IMG/VR virus record: IMGVR_UViG_3300010400_000048
Span: 1 to 26,824 of that record
Reading direction: 5' to 3' (one strand)
Source of the DNA: a virus
Length of the DNA stretch: 26,824 nt
This document shows, in pieces, positions 14,244-20,795 of the stretch. A model generated the notes under the pieces. That model worked only from the letters and a program-made list of their open reading frames with translations, made no database searches and had not been told where the DNA came from. The number at the start of each line of letters is the position of its first letter. Positions within the stretch are counted from its first letter, which is position 1. Position numbers and translations under genes: made by a program.

Positions 14244-14971
14244 ACGACGAAACACAACCAACCCCAGAACAACCAGCAGAAGAAAAGAAGCCGGTAGACA
14301 AATCCAGCAACCGTGGATTCCTTGAACGTCTTCCCAAGGAGATTCGCGATGACATGGATAATTACATGCGTGCTAAGAATCCTTCTGCAGCCATGAAATA
14401 TATGATCGCAACGTATGGCGATAAGTATCCGCAGCTTGCCACGCTTACGAAGGTAGCATTCTACAACTATGAGAAGAAGTTTAAGATTAAGAACATTGAT
14501 CTTACTATGCAAACTCAGGTTATAAATACACCTCCAGCTCTTCTCGATGTCATTGAGAAGATGACTGATGAAACGATAAGCCTTGATGACAAGAAGGCCG
14601 CATTGATATCTCTTTACAACGATTGCGCAGCTACGAGTAAACGACTAGAATTAGCTCAGAAGAATTTTGTTGATCCTCAGATGCAGATGGTGATCCTCCA
14701 GAATCGTAAACAGATGGTTACGATCATTGAGAAGATCGCTATCCTAAAGAATCAACTAGATCAAGATTCTGATAAAAATTGGCGGGGGGAAGTCGAATAT
14801 ATCATCCAGGTTTGCGTATCCGCAGTTGTTAACTCTTACAAAGTAACCCACCTAGACCAAACATTATACTCTAAATTTATGGCTGATTTGTTAGCCCGTT
14901 TAACAGAGTTGATGAAGTCTTACAAAACCACCAAAGAAGCCATAAAACAGGCCCCTGTCAAAATAAATTAA
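14240..14971 (+). CDS. Helical protein, possible small terminase-like subunit
   Basis: A 243-residue protein. It starts with a Pro/Glu-rich tail (about 25 residues), then FLERLPKEIRDDMDNYMRAK and TLTKVAFYNYEKKFK. This spacing of an LP-x-x-[IV]-R helix and a later S/T-x-x-A-x-x-x-Y-x-K-x-[FY] helix resembles the DNA-binding part of DUF3486-type small terminases. The rest is helical (coiled coil around residues 130-180). No large terminase gene is in the window, so the label is tentative; a transcription role next to NusG is equally possible. It is the last gene before a real gap of 72 bp. Confidence 0.55.
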   Translation: MNDETQPTPEQPAEEKKPVDKSSNRGFLERLPKEIRDDMDNYMRAKNPSAAMKYMIATYGDKYPQLATLTKVAFYNYEKKFKIKNIDLTMQTQVINTPPALLDVIEKMTDETISLDDKKAALISLYNDCAATSKRLELAQKNFVDPQMQMVILQNRKQMVTIIEKIAILKNQLDQDSDKNWRGEVEYIIQVCVSAVVNSYKVTHLDQTLYSKFMADLLARLTELMKSYKTTKEAIKQAPVKIN

Positions 14972-14975
14972 AAAT

Positions 14976-14991
14976 TGGGCCCTTGGGCCCA
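14976..14991. repeat. Perfect inverted repeat next to promoter P2
   Basis: TGGGCCCTTGGGCCCA has 7-bp arms around a 2-bp centre. It sits 4 bp after a stop codon and directly against the -35 of P2. There is no T-tract after it on the + strand, so an operator is as likely as a terminator. An A-rich run lies on its left side. Confidence 0.6.
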
Positions 14992-15020
14992 TGTACATTC
15001 TTAACAACTCCTGGTAGAAT
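14992..15020 (+). promoter_or_regulatory. Promoter P2, TGTACA-17-TAGAAT with extended -10
   Basis: The -35 TGTACA (14992-14997) and -10 TAGAAT (15015-15020) are spaced by 17 bp, with TG one base upstream of the -10. It shares ATGTACATTCTTA and AACTCCTGGTA with the promoter at 19702. It drives the SprT-like gene, whose GGGAGG ribosome site lies between it and the ATG. Confidence 0.75.
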
Positions 15021-15043
15021 AGATATATAAGGGAGGTAACAAA

Positions 15044-15481
15044 ATGGAACTTCGAAGAGCTGAAATGATGCTTAACGACTTGATGAAGTTTCACGGCCTT
15101 AGCACGTGGCATTTTGAGTGGATGCGTGCGAAATCTACCTTAGGTAAGTGCAATCATTGGCGCAGAACTATATATCTTTCTGGACCAATTACAGCTGCAC
15201 ATACTGAAGCACAAGTTCTTAATACGATTCTACATGAAATCGCTCATGCTTTAGTTGGTGGCATTCATGGTCATGATTTTGTTTGGAAAATGAAAGCTAT
15301 TGAAATTGGTTGTGATGGCAATAGAACAAGCCCAGTTTCAAATGTTGTCGTTCAAACTGCAAAGTATAAATATAGTGCTCCGTGCGGAAGTACATTTTTC
15401 ACAAATCGTCGTTTGCAGAACCTTGAGTATCGATTTTGTAAGTGCTGTCACGGAAAGTTGACATTGAGTGTAAACAGATGA
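15044..15481 (+). CDS. SprT-like zinc metallopeptidase
   Basis: The 145-residue SprT/Spartan-type protein has the active-site box LHEIAHALVG (H64, E65, H68) and the third-ligand region HGHDFVWKMKAIEIG. At the C-terminus is a zinc-ribbon-like part with four Cys (YSAPCGS and FCKCCHGKLTL). Known relatives bind DNA and, in eukaryotes, cut DNA-protein crosslinks; phage copies are usually annotated by fold only. Promoter P2 and GGGAGG directly precede it. It overlaps a 33-codon gene by ATGA and stands in front of a metallopeptidase/VWA gene, so two peptidase-like genes share one transcript. Confidence 0.87.
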   Translation: MELRRAEMMLNDLMKFHGLSTWHFEWMRAKSTLGKCNHWRRTIYLSGPITAAHTEAQVLNTILHEIAHALVGGIHGHDFVWKMKAIEIGCDGNRTSPVSNVVVQTAKYKYSAPCGSTFFTNRRLQNLEYRFCKCCHGKLTLSVNR

Positions 15482-15579
15482 TGCCAAGCGAATACAAGTT
15501 GAGAGCGTACTACTCAGATTTATCCGAACCGACTGAAACGGTTGCGGAAGTCATATCTATTGAAGAGGATGAGGAATAA
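15478..15579 (+). CDS. Small acidic hypothetical protein (33 residues)
   Basis: A 33-codon frame starting at an ATGA overlap with the SprT-like gene and ending 2 bp before the next gene. It reads MMPSEYKLRAYYSDLSEPTE followed by a Val/Ile stretch and an acidic tail (EEDEE). It exactly fills the gap between two coupled genes, the main reason to believe it. No family is recognised. Confidence 0.5.
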   Translation: MMPSEYKLRAYYSDLSEPTETVAEVISIEEDEE

Positions 15580-15581
15580 TC

Positions 15582-16859
15582 ATGGCTAATAACTTCGTAA
15601 TGACAATGATGGAAAAGCTAAGCATTCGGCTTATTCAGCAACATCCGTTTTACGCGAGTCTTCTATCTCAAATGCGTAAGATCGTGTGCGAAGGTGAACT
15701 TGCGAAACAAGTTCCAACTGAAGCCGTTGCTATTGAGAATGGTCGTATCAATTTCTACTTCAATCCAGCCTTCCTTGAGACATTAACAGTTGAAGAAGCT
15801 GTTGCTGTTCTTACTCACGAATGTAACCACGTTGTTAAAGGTCACCTCACTCGTATGCGAGATGAGTATAAGGAAAACCCTGATTTGGCCAATATCGCGC
15901 AAGACATGAATGCTAATAAGGAGATTCAACATCTACCTAAAGACGCTTGCACGATCAAGACTATCACAGAGATGTATGCTAAAAAAGGTATCAAGCTTAA
16001 TCTGAAAGACGATGATACGTCAGAGAACTATTATAAGGAATTGAAGAAGCACCAAAACAAGGTTGAGATGCAGCAAGATGGTCAAGGCAATACTGAGATG
16101 ATTTTTAAAGATGGTAAGGGCAAAGAGATTGGTCGAGCGACTGTTAAAACGATTTGTAACCAGAAAGACAAGCAATCCGAAGCGAATAGCAAGGGCGAAG
16201 TTTCCGAGCTTGCGAAAGAGGTTATTCGCCAAGCTATTAAGGAAGCTGTTGAAGCAACTGAAAAAGCGCGTGGAACGATTCCGCATGGTTTTGAAGAGCA
16301 TATTAAGGAATGGTTGAAACCACCTATCATTTCGTGGCGCTCTCTTCTTAAGAAGTTCATTGCTGCGTCAATCAAATCAGGACATAAACCAAGTTGGAAA
16401 CGTCCTAATCGTCGCTTTGGTGAATTTCAGAAAGGCAAGCTGAGTGATCGCATAGTAAGTGTGACGATCGCTGTTGACACAAGCGGTTCTATCTCTAATG
16501 AAGACCTAAGCTGTTTCGTTAATGAGATGAAGTCGATCAAGTCTTGCTATAAAGGAAGCATAACAGTGATGGAGTGCGATGCTGAAATCCACAACACTTA
16601 CAAGCTTGACAAGTACAAACGAGTTAAGAATTCGTTTAAGGGCCGTGGTGGAACAAGCTTTATGCCAGTGTTCAAATATATCAAAGAAAAGAAGCTGAAA
16701 ACTGATCTTTTGATCTTCTTCACAGATCTTTGCGGAGACCAAGAAATGTGCAAAAAACCGCCCTATAACGTTCTTTGGGTGGCTACGGTATCAGCTAAAG
16801 GTCAAAAGATGCCATTTGGGCACATTGTTTCACTAGTAGACAACCCTGACAAAAAATAG
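15582..16859 (+). CDS. Metallopeptidase/VWA protein (DUF2201, CobT-like)
   Basis: A 425-residue protein with two parts. The N-terminal domain carries LTHECNHVVKGHLTR (HExxH at residues 79-83), the putative metal-dependent peptidase of DUF2201_N. A variable charged linker follows. From about residue 290 comes a von Willebrand factor A domain with an intact MIDAS: DTSGS (299-303), GGTSF and FTDL. The downstream gene is a MoxR/CobS-like ATPase. This pairing is common in bacteria and in some phages, where it is often called CobS/CobT-like. The ATPase probably remodels a target held by the VWA protein. The substrate is unknown and peptidase activity is only inferred. GAGGA precedes the start. Confidence 0.88.
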   Translation: MANNFVMTMMEKLSIRLIQQHPFYASLLSQMRKIVCEGELAKQVPTEAVAIENGRINFYFNPAFLETLTVEEAVAVLTHECNHVVKGHLTRMRDEYKENPDLANIAQDMNANKEIQHLPKDACTIKTITEMYAKKGIKLNLKDDDTSENYYKELKKHQNKVEMQQDGQGNTEMIFKDGKGKEIGRATVKTICNQKDKQSEANSKGEVSELAKEVIRQAIKEAVEATEKARGTIPHGFEEHIKEWLKPPIISWRSLLKKFIAASIKSGHKPSWKRPNRRFGEFQKGKLSDRIVSVTIAVDTSGSISNEDLSCFVNEMKSIKSCYKGSITVMECDAEIHNTYKLDKYKRVKNSFKGRGGTSFMPVFKYIKEKKLKTDLLIFFTDLCGDQEMCKKPPYNVLWVATVSAKGQKMPFGHIVSLVDNPDKK

Positions 16860-16873
16860 TTTGAGGGCGGGGG

Positions 16874-16902
16874 TTGACAAGTAGGTAAACATCTGTTATA
16901 AT
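16874..16902 (+). promoter_or_regulatory. Promoter P3, perfect TTGACA-17-TATAAT with extended -10
   Basis: The -35 TTGACA (16874-16879) and -10 TATAAT (16897-16902) are both full consensus, with a 17-bp spacer and TG before the -10. It is preceded by five Gs. It shares GGGGGTTGACAAG and ATCTGTTATAAT with the promoter at 23300. It lies in the 77-bp gap before the MoxR-like gene. Confidence 0.88.
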
Positions 16903-16936
16903 AAGAAGTGTAAGATACTAACAATGGGAGATAACA

Positions 16937-18037
16937 ATGCACATTAACGACGCGAAGCGATACATAAAAAATATCATTGAGAAACAGGTACACGTTACCG
17001 TTGCGATGGTTGGTTCATCAGGTATTGGTAAATCTGCTATTGAAAAGCAGCTCTCAAAAGAGCTTGGTATTGAGTTTATCGACTTACGTCTTGCGACGCA
17101 AGACCCTACCGATTTGATCGGTATTCCTTATAAGCAATGCACGGATCAGTGCGAAGCTGTTAATGGAGAAATCGTCCATCGTGGAGAACATAGAACTGTT
17201 TATGCTACTCCGTCATGGTGGCCAAAACCTGGAACACGTGGAGTCATTTGTTTGGAAGAGTTGAATCGCGCTCCGAACGATGTCCGACAGTGTATCTTCC
17301 AATTCATTTGGGATCGCGAAATGCATGGCAAGAAACTTCCTGATGGTTGGACAATCATTCTTGCTATGAATCCTGAAACCGATGATGGATCGTATCAGGT
17401 TGAAACCCTCGACAAAGCTTTAGTTCGTCGTTGCTCGGTTATCATTGTTGAGCCCAATGTCAATGCTTGGATGGATTGGGCAACAACGATTGGTGAAGTA
17501 CCACCTGAAATTACGGGTTTCATTGGTACTCACAAAGATGCGTTGTTCGCACCTGAAACGTTTGAATTCCCTATTACTCGCACTCCAGCCGGTTGGGGTG
17601 ATACTTTGGCTCTGTTGTTTAAGAACAAAGCGATTCCTCAGGACTTGGAATTCGAAATCATCTCTGGTGTTATTGGAAAAGAACATGCCACTTCCTTCAT
17701 TAAATACATGGACAAGAACTATGAACGTCCTGTAAATGGTGAAGAGGTTCTTGAAGATTACAGCAAGGTGAAAGATAAGATCAAGAAACAATCTAAGAAA
17801 TCCGAAGAGATGTACGTTACATGCAAGCAGATCGTTGGTATAGCGGAAAAGTCTAATAAGAAACTGACCAAGGCTCAGATGAAGAACTTGATCGACTTCA
17901 TTGATGACATTTCAGCTGAGACTGGTGCGATGCTTGTCCATGAGCTTCCGTCCGAGATTGTCAGCGCGCTCGTTGAGATTGATGATCGTATCCTCAAGGT
18001 AGGTAAAGCGTCACGCACAGCTCGCGAGGATAAATAG
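16937..18037 (+). CDS. MoxR/CobS-like AAA+ ATPase
   Basis: The 366-residue protein has a Walker A GSSGIGKSA (residues 26-34) and Walker B VICLEELNRA. It also has the MoxR-type stretch that follows it, IFQFIWDREMHGKKLPDGW. Sensor 1 is IILAMNPETDD and the arginine region is LDKALVRRCSVI. A MoxR C-terminal lid and an extra charged region (about residues 265-300) complete it. Genomic pairing with the DUF2201/VWA gene is the signature of a MoxR-VWA remodelling system; phage versions are also named CobS. It has its own perfect promoter, so the ATPase can be made in excess of its partner. GGGAG precedes the ATG. Confidence 0.9.
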   Translation: MHINDAKRYIKNIIEKQVHVTVAMVGSSGIGKSAIEKQLSKELGIEFIDLRLATQDPTDLIGIPYKQCTDQCEAVNGEIVHRGEHRTVYATPSWWPKPGTRGVICLEELNRAPNDVRQCIFQFIWDREMHGKKLPDGWTIILAMNPETDDGSYQVETLDKALVRRCSVIIVEPNVNAWMDWATTIGEVPPEITGFIGTHKDALFAPETFEFPITRTPAGWGDTLALLFKNKAIPQDLEFEIISGVIGKEHATSFIKYMDKNYERPVNGEEVLEDYSKVKDKIKKQSKKSEEMYVTCKQIVGIAEKSNKKLTKAQMKNLIDFIDDISAETGAMLVHELPSEIVSALVEIDDRILKVGKASRTAREDK

Positions 18038-18237
18038 TGGATCCGAATCAAGAAAAGTACTTGGAAGCACAGCATCAGATCCGTGTTCTAAAAGGACAGG
18101 TGCTTAATAATCAAGTGGAAGTCATGCTCTTAGACTTCGAGATGGCCGTTCGAAAGGCTTTCCCTAATCCAGTTGACGTTAAACTGACAGCGAGTAAGAT
18201 TGTTGCTTACCTGCGCGAGCATATGGTGGCCGAATAA
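18037..18237 (+). CDS. Hypothetical small helical protein (GTG start)
   Basis: The 66-residue product is not recognised. It is predicted to be mainly helical (YLEAQHQIRVLKGQVLNN, then VMLLDFEMAVRKAF). GTG overlaps the MoxR stop (TAGTG), implying coupled translation and a possible link to the MoxR-VWA pair. The stop overlaps the next start as TAATG. Confidence 0.65.
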   Translation: MDPNQEKYLEAQHQIRVLKGQVLNNQVEVMLLDFEMAVRKAFPNPVDVKLTASKIVAYLREHMVAE

Positions 18238-18416
18238 TGGATTGGGTATTCCACGACAGCTTTAAGACAAAGAAATCAGCTAACAAAGCAGGCGATGATA
18301 TCGTTAAGCTTGGTCTAGCTGCAGGAGTTAAGATTACAAGCCGAGGTAAGAAGAGCATGCCATTCATGCTCTATATTCTACCGCTAAGAAAGCGAGGAGT
18401 TAAAAAAGATGAGTAA
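18237..18416 (+). CDS. Hypothetical small basic protein (59 residues)
   Basis: A 59-residue frame starting at a TAATG junction: MDWVFHDSFKTKKSANKAGD, then DIVKLGLAAGVKITSRGKK, ending in a basic tail. It has 13 or so Lys/Arg and no cysteines. It overlaps the next gene by 8 bp. Nothing in the sequence identifies its role; tight packing on both sides supports it as a gene. Confidence 0.58.
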   Translation: MDWVFHDSFKTKKSANKAGDDIVKLGLAAGVKITSRGKKSMPFMLYILPLRKRGVKKDE

Positions 18417-18612
18417 GGGAACGACGTTAGAGAAGCTATTGCTTGAAAAGAATAAGGTAAAGCTGTTGAGTGGTGTTCATACGTTGGACCCGCATCAATT
18501 GCTTGTTTGGTTCAGACAAGATTCTAAGAACTTCAATCTGTTGGTCAAGAAAGTCTCAAAGCTTATTAAGGATAATCCGAAACTGGTCACTAAAATTAGG
18601 GAGGGCAAATAA
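18409..18612 (+). CDS. Hypothetical small protein
   Basis: The 67 residues form a Lys/Leu-rich, probably all-helical protein (LEKLLLEKNKVKLL, HQLLVWFRQD, LVKKVSKLIKDN). It is not recognised. A good GCGAGG site lies inside the preceding gene, and the next gene starts 2 bp after its stop. Confidence 0.62.
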   Translation: MSKGTTLEKLLLEKNKVKLLSGVHTLDPHQLLVWFRQDSKNFNLLVKKVSKLIKDNPKLVTKIREGK

Positions 18613-18614
18613 CA

Positions 18615-18818
18615 ATGCCACAGTATACACCATACGCCAAAGCAAAAGATACCCCCAGCCGCAAGTCACGCAAAGGTACCCGCAATTCTGCTTTCATTAA
18701 GAATAAAGTTGCCGGCCGTTTGCAGCGCAAAGCCCGCAAAGAACATCGCGATGCTATTGCTGAAGCACGAGCTGCTCAACTGGAAGCCCAACAGGAAGAG
18801 TTAGAAGTAACCGAATAA
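18615..18818 (+). CDS. Hypothetical basic helical protein
   Basis: The 67-residue product has a disordered, very basic N-terminus (AKDTPSRKSRKGTRNS) and an Ala/Glu/Gln-rich helix at the C-terminus (AIAEARAAQLEAQQEELEV). Such a layout suits a nucleic-acid-contacting peptide, but no family is recognised. It shares a TAATG junction with the next gene. Confidence 0.6.
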   Translation: MPQYTPYAKAKDTPSRKSRKGTRNSAFIKNKVAGRLQRKARKEHRDAIAEARAAQLEAQQEELEVTE

Positions 18819-19108
18819 TGGACAAGTGGAAAGAACTGAACGACTTTTCAGGGTTTGAGGGAAAGCTTCCCTGTATACTTTGTAAAGCTGATTCATCCAA
18901 GACTCTCCTCGGAGGTCATTGGAAGTGTTCAGAATGTTCCCATGTCTTTAATGAAGATGGATCAGATATAAAGGTTCAATGTTACTGCAAGAAATGCCTT
19001 GAGAAGAATAAAGAGCCGATGATAGATATTGCTGAGGCTCTTAAACAGCTCGAAGCACTTGAGAAGAAGCAGAAGCCTAAAAAGAAGTCTAAGAAGAAAA
19101 CGAAATAG
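18818..19108 (+). CDS. Zinc-ribbon protein with lysine-rich tail
   Basis: The 96 residues carry three cysteine clusters: CILC, CSEC and CYCKKC. The first two make a classic C-x2-C/C-x2-C ribbon (PCILCKADSSKT, GGHWKCSECSH). The final 20 residues are almost all Lys (KKQKPKKKSKKKTK), suggesting nucleic-acid contact. It is distinct from the five-member CxCxHx4H family. It ends in front of a hairpin that may terminate transcription. Confidence 0.68.
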   Translation: MDKWKELNDFSGFEGKLPCILCKADSSKTLLGGHWKCSECSHVFNEDGSDIKVQCYCKKCLEKNKEPMIDIAEALKQLEALEKKQKPKKKSKKKTK

Positions 19109-19115
19109 GGATTTC

Positions 19116-19147
19116 GCTGCAGTCCCACCCTCCCTTGGGGCTGCAGC
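19116..19147 (+). terminator. Probable hairpin terminator
   Basis: An 11-bp stem (GCTGCAGTCCC at 19116-19126 with GGGGCTGCAGC at 19137-19147, one G-U pair) closes a 10-base loop and is followed by TCTTTAT, a poor T-tract. A smaller hairpin (CGAAAT/ATTTCG, 19101-19116) overlaps its left edge and the stop codon. It may be a weak terminator or an RNA-processing or stability element. Confidence 0.5.
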
Positions 19148-19164
19148 TCTTTATAGGAGTTGAC

Positions 19165-19332
19165 ATGGACAGAATAAAAGAGATATGTGGCAACTGTGGC
19201 CACGATTTCAAACTGCACCAGATGGCAACGTTCGGAGCATGGTATTGTGATTTTGAAGACAGTTGTCTATGTGATATGTACATACCCAAAAAGGTATTTG
19301 AGGGCGATGATGAGTCGTACCTCTGGAACTAA
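19165..19332 (+). CDS. Mini zinc protein, Cx2CxHx4H / Cx5CxC type (copy 3 of 5)
   Basis: The 55-residue protein begins MDRIKEICGNCGHDFKLH and ends its second cluster with CDFEDSCLCDMYIP. The ATG at 19165 is preferred over an in-frame TTG at 19135 because AGGAG lies just upstream, and because the TTG would sit inside the hairpin. It is the first gene after that hairpin and is close to the shortest version of the family. Confidence 0.68.
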   Translation: MDRIKEICGNCGHDFKLHQMATFGAWYCDFEDSCLCDMYIPKKVFEGDDESYLWN

Positions 19333-19343
19333 GGAGAACTAAT

Positions 19344-19553
19344 ATGAGCTGGTTTGGCAAAGATGAAGAGGATGTTATTGAAACTCCCAAAAAGCAAGAT
19401 CCTAATGCTTGGGAATTTCTAGACGACGAAGAGGACTTTGGCACATGGCGACGTCGTGTTCCAGGTGGCTGGTTGGTTAGAACCAGAGAATCGTATCAAG
19501 AATCTGAAGGCCTAACGTTCGTCCCAGATGCAGATCATTCGTGGAGGCCATAA
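19344..19553 (+). CDS. Hypothetical acidic protein
   Basis: The 69 residues are acidic and aromatic-rich (WEFLDDEEDFGTWRRRVPGG, then WLVRTRESYQ). No metal-binding or membrane features are seen. AAGGAG lies 7 nt upstream of the ATG, and the next gene starts 1 bp after its stop. It is not recognised. Confidence 0.65.
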   Translation: MSWFGKDEEDVIETPKKQDPNAWEFLDDEEDFGTWRRRVPGGWLVRTRESYQESEGLTFVPDADHSWRP

Positions 19554-19554
19554 T

Positions 19555-19698
19555 ATGAGCATTAAGAAGAAAGGTACCCCTGAGAAACTCAGGATAGTGA
19601 AGGCTCTAGAAGAGCTTAAAAAAGTGGTTGAAAAAGCAACCGGTTCTGAGGTTGAGGTTAAACTTGTTAACAAAAGCAAACAAAAGAAAGATAAATAA
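19555..19698 (+). CDS. Hypothetical lysine-rich mini protein (47 residues)
   Basis: A 47-residue frame, MSIKKKGTPEKLRIVKALEE then LKKVVEKATGSEVEVKLVN, with basic ends. GGAGG lies 8 nt or so before the ATG. It ends 3 bp before the -35 of promoter P4. The compact helix-strand order is protein-like, but no family is recognised. Confidence 0.55.
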   Translation: MSIKKKGTPEKLRIVKALEELKKVVEKATGSEVEVKLVNKSKQKKDK

Positions 19699-19701
19699 CT
19701 A

Positions 19702-19730
19702 TGTACATTCTTACTAACTCCTGGTATAAT
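19702..19730 (+). promoter_or_regulatory. Promoter P4, TGTACA-17-TATAAT with extended -10, next to an ATG
   Basis: The -35 TGTACA (19702-19707) and -10 TATAAT (19725-19730) are 17 bp apart, with TG upstream of the -10. It is a near copy of P2 (14992). The ATG at 19737 lies 6 bases after the -10, where transcription should start, so the message may be leaderless. Confidence 0.75.
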
Positions 19731-19736
19731 TAGACT

Positions 19737-19841
19737 ATGGAACCTTTAAAACAGCAGGAAGTTGAGCAGCAAGAACCAGTGCAGTGTTGTGATGAGTGTG
19801 AGCTCATGTTCGCTGAATACAAAGGCTGGATTGGGAAATAA
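19737..19841 (+). CDS. Cysteine-rich mini protein, possibly from a leaderless message
   Basis: A 34-residue frame, MEPLKQQEVEQQEPVQCCDE then CELMFAEYKGWIGK. It has a CC-x2-C cluster and a Gln/Glu-rich start. No ribosome site is possible if transcription starts at 19737. The next gene begins 1 bp after its stop, so a leaderless peptide that feeds into the downstream gene by coupling is possible. It could also be a chance frame within the leader of 19843. Confidence 0.4.
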   Translation: MEPLKQQEVEQQEPVQCCDECELMFAEYKGWIGK

Positions 19842-19842
19842 C

Positions 19843-20079
19843 ATGTGGATTCCTTGTAGCGAATGTGATTTTGGAACAGAGATTTTAGAGGATATGGTAG
19901 CTCATATCTTAGAAGCCCATCCTCATTATACAAGTGAAGAAGCCCTTCATTTTGCTGAATTATGGCAAGAAGGTGCGATTGAAGAGGAAGAGCTTAGAAA
20001 CATTGAACGCGCTGAATATTATAGGAGACATGGAGTTGATCCCGAAGCCGATTGGGATGACAACATGCCTGGTAAATGA
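19843..20079 (+). CDS. C2H2-type zinc-finger mini protein
   Basis: The 78 residues start MWIPCSECDFGTEILEDMVA and continue HILEAH, giving C-x2-C-x12-H-x4-H, the spacing of a classical C2H2 finger. The remaining residues are acidic and helical (EEALHFAELWQEGAIEEEEL). The ATG at 19843 is preferred because longer frames lie over the 34-residue gene. Such single fingers are uncommon in phages and may bind DNA or protein. It ends with an ATGA overlap. Confidence 0.66.
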   Translation: MWIPCSECDFGTEILEDMVAHILEAHPHYTSEEALHFAELWQEGAIEEEELRNIERAEYYRRHGVDPEADWDDNMPGK

Positions 20080-20180
20080 TACCTAATCTTGACGAAAATC
20101 TTGGTCGGATACTCGATACGTTGAAAGACGAAGATTTACCCTTATGGGAAGATTTGTGTCTTAATTTTTGGAAAAACTAA
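20076..20180 (+). CDS. Hypothetical acidic mini protein (34 residues)
   Basis: A 34-residue frame, MIPNLDENLGRILDTLKDED then LPLWEDLCLNFWKN. It begins at an ATGA overlap and ends at a TAATG junction, the same packing as its neighbours. It is acidic and helix-forming, with no known family. Confidence 0.5.
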   Translation: MIPNLDENLGRILDTLKDEDLPLWEDLCLNFWKN

Positions 20181-20566
20181 TGGCTAATCACGCTCGATTC
20201 TTGAAGGTCGCTCACGAAATGTCTCTGAAAAGCACAGAGATGAAACGTCAATTTGGAGTTGTGATAGTGGATGGGAATAAGGTTCTAGCGACTGGACGCA
20301 ATCGTAAGTCGCACCCGAAGATGCCCAAGATAACGAGTCAGAATGGTGAACGTCGTTATTTTGGGTTGCATGCTGAGTGTGATGCTCTTCTTAAATGTGA
20401 TTTTTCTGTACGTGGTGCAACGGTGTATATTTGGGGCCAAAATGTTTCAACTGGGAACCTTTGTTATAGTGGACCCTGCGATCTTTGTCAAAGACTATTA
20501 AGGGAACGTGGCATTAAATATGCAGTCTTTCCCTTTAAATCAACCTATGCTATTACTACTCTTTAG
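20180..20566 (+). CDS. Cytidine/dCMP deaminase family protein
   Basis: The 128-residue CDA-fold zinc deaminase has the HAE box in GLHAECDALLKC and the PC-x2-C box in SGPCDLCQRLLRERGIK. These supply the zinc ligands and the proton-shuttling Glu. An N-terminal helix-strand pair contains RQFGVVIVDGNKVLATGRN. Members deaminate cytidine, dCMP or tRNA adenosine. In a phage with nucleotide genes, dCMP to dUMP is most likely, but dCMP deaminases are usually longer. The ATG at 20180 follows the TAATG junction. It overlaps the next frame by about 47 bp. Confidence 0.86.
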   Translation: MANHARFLKVAHEMSLKSTEMKRQFGVVIVDGNKVLATGRNRKSHPKMPKITSQNGERRYFGLHAECDALLKCDFSVRGATVYIWGQNVSTGNLCYSGPCDLCQRLLRERGIKYAVFPFKSTYAITTL

Positions 20567-20795
20567 TTTACTTGTCACAATTCCGGACCCAGCGTTTGAT
20601 CCGATGGCGTTTAAACGCTTTAAAAAGAGTGGAGTAAAGGATTACTGTCTGGTTGATTATGGAAATAAGGTCATTGAGTGCAATTATAATGATATGACGT
20701 CGTGTCGTGAGAACTACGGAAAAGATAGACGGGTTATTGTTTGTTTTCCACGTAAAAGTCTAAAATTGGAGGGTGAGGAATATGAACAAGATTAA
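20520..20795 (+). CDS. Small exported or membrane-anchored cysteine protein
   Basis: About 91 residues if started at the ATG at 20520; GTG at 20508 and ATG at 20547 are also possible, and no start has a well-placed ribosome site. A hydrophobic stretch (MLLLLFSLLVTI) near the N-terminus looks like a signal or anchor. The rest is soluble with four Cys (DYCLVDYG, VIECNYNDMTSC, VIVCFP), suggesting two disulfides outside the cytoplasm. The following lipoprotein gene overlaps it by 14 bp, a nesting reminiscent of Rz/Rz1, but no long coiled coil is present to support that. Confidence 0.58.
   Translation: MQSFPLNQPMLLLLFSLLVTIPDPAFDPMAFKRFKKSGVKDYCLVDYGNKVIECNYNDMTSCRENYGKDRRVIVCFPRKSLKLEGEEYEQD

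Noticed and set aside
17420-17791. Minus-strand frame of 123 codons
   Set aside because: Opposite the MoxR-like gene; composition is that of an antisense shadow.
18409-18700. Alternative frame at 18470-18700 (76 codons)
   Set aside because: It overlaps two better-placed genes with ribosome sites and has no motif.
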